64,000 nt of DNA from Acidovorax sp. NO-1 (lineage in GTDB: Bacteria > Pseudomonadota > Gammaproteobacteria > Burkholderiales > Burkholderiaceae_C). Positions within the stretch are counted from its first letter, which is position 1. Each line of letters starts with the position of its first letter. The DNA is taken from NCBI RefSeq assembly GCF_000238595.1, contig NZ_AGTS01000071.1, positions 98,628-162,627 on the forward strand, read 5' to 3'. The translations under genes and the position numbers were made by a program. A model generated the notes under the pieces. The model did not search any database, was not told where the DNA came from, and worked only from the letters and a program-made list of their open reading frames with translations. This document shows positions 63,501 through 64,000 of the stretch, piece by piece.

Positions 63501-64000
63501 ACAAAATCACTCATATACTGGCAGGTTTTCTGATCTTGACCGTTGGTTGCGGCGCGACGACACACACTGGCAGCGAATCAAAAGAAAACCCTGATTGCTC
63601 CAGATTTTCATCTATCGACGAAAAACAAGATTGCCAAAGAAATACTGCACGCGCTTATCCATTTCAAAGGATCAAGAGTATTAAAATTACAGGCTCCGGT
63701 TACTCTGATGCCGACGGAAAACCGTGTCCCGCAGGCACAGGGTCGCGGTTAACAGCGGCCAGAATACGGCATTTTTTAAAACATTCGGTACCGGTATCCC
63801 AGATGGCAGTGATGAATTATTATGGCGAGCATCTCGAATGCTCCAGTGATAACGCTCGAATCACTCTTGTCGATGGGCGTATAGTGCATTTTTCACTGTC
63901 CAGCGAAGGAAAGGTGGGTTACCTTTCGCCTGTAGTGAATGGGAAGGAAACTGACGTTTTTTTTATTATTGCAATAGGTGTTCGAGATAGCCCTGTTTAA
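63494..64000 (+). CDS. Lipoprotein, candidate periplasmic immunity protein
   Basis: The complete 168-residue protein ends exactly at the window edge with TAA. It begins with a lipoprotein signal (ILAGFLILTVGCG; lipidated Cys at 19). The mature part has three further cysteines (NPDCSRF, KQDCQRN, KPCPAGTG) and a C-terminal beta-rich part (GRIVHFSLSSEGKVGYLSPV). No family is recognised. Its start overlaps the amidase end, and both share low GC. A periplasmic lipoprotein next to a peptidoglycan hydrolase is the expected form of an immunity protein that protects the producer. A structural or envelope role unrelated to immunity cannot be excluded. Confidence 0.72.
   Translation: MVNKITHILAGFLILTVGCGATTHTGSESKENPDCSRFSSIDEKQDCQRNTARAYPFQRIKSIKITGSGYSDADGKPCPAGTGSRLTAARIRHFLKHSVPVSQMAVMNYYGEHLECSSDNARITLVDGRIVHFSLSSEGKVGYLSPVVNGKETDVFFIIAIGVRDSPV

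Overview
The window is about 64 kb of high-GC, densely packed chromosome. I infer a beta-proteobacterium of the family Comamonadaceae, most like Acidovorax and its relatives. The basis is codon bias (G/C at third positions), the gene families present, and a dispersed hairpin repeat (nine clear copies, one partial) that I recall as common in that group. No rRNA, tRNA, CRISPR array, integrase or intact insertion sequence was seen.

Layout. 0.2-9.6 kb: a membrane GGDEF/EAL protein, a Na+/alanine-type symporter broken by an in-frame amber codon, azoreductase azoR divergent from its likely LysR regulator, an HDOD protein, and a leftward three-gene cell-surface signalling module (exported protein, ECF sigma factor, membrane protein with ankyrin repeats that carries a frameshift). 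9.7-17.9 kb: a small AAA ATPase, a chemoreceptor, a serine hydrolase, the sulfate import operon sbp-cysT-cysW-cysA, and dsbB. 18-25 kb: trhO-GST-small ORF operon, a GAF/HD-GYP protein, a divergent ampR/class A beta-lactamase pair, and argA.

25-39 kb: the large helicase hrpA, then a rightward run of lipid and xenobiotic metabolism genes (two acyl-CoA dehydrogenases, thioesterase, two SDRs, a CurA-type reductase, GST, GNAT) ending with an alkyltransferase repair gene. 39-50 kb: a 2893-residue cyclic beta-1,2-glucan synthase (ndvB), preceded by a small membrane protein gene and followed by two paralogous Crp/Fnr-type regulators and a BON lipoprotein. 50-62.7 kb: two diguanylate cyclases, a Bcr/CflA drug exporter, a leftward housekeeping cluster (DUF72, histidine phosphatase, nnrD), tex, a second HDOD protein and a patatin-like lipase. 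62.8-64 kb: an AT-rich, probably acquired gene pair, a peptidoglycan-amidase-like protein overlapping a lipoprotein gene, which looks like an effector-immunity pair.

Themes. Cyclic-di-GMP and HDOD signalling is dense, with six proteins. Three repeat families decorate the intergenic spaces. One family also sits in frame inside two coding sequences (hrpA and the patatin gene). A separate nested 165-bp palindrome lies between hrpA and the next gene. Two genes (symporter and ankyrin protein) are disrupted by single-base changes that could be real or sequencing errors.
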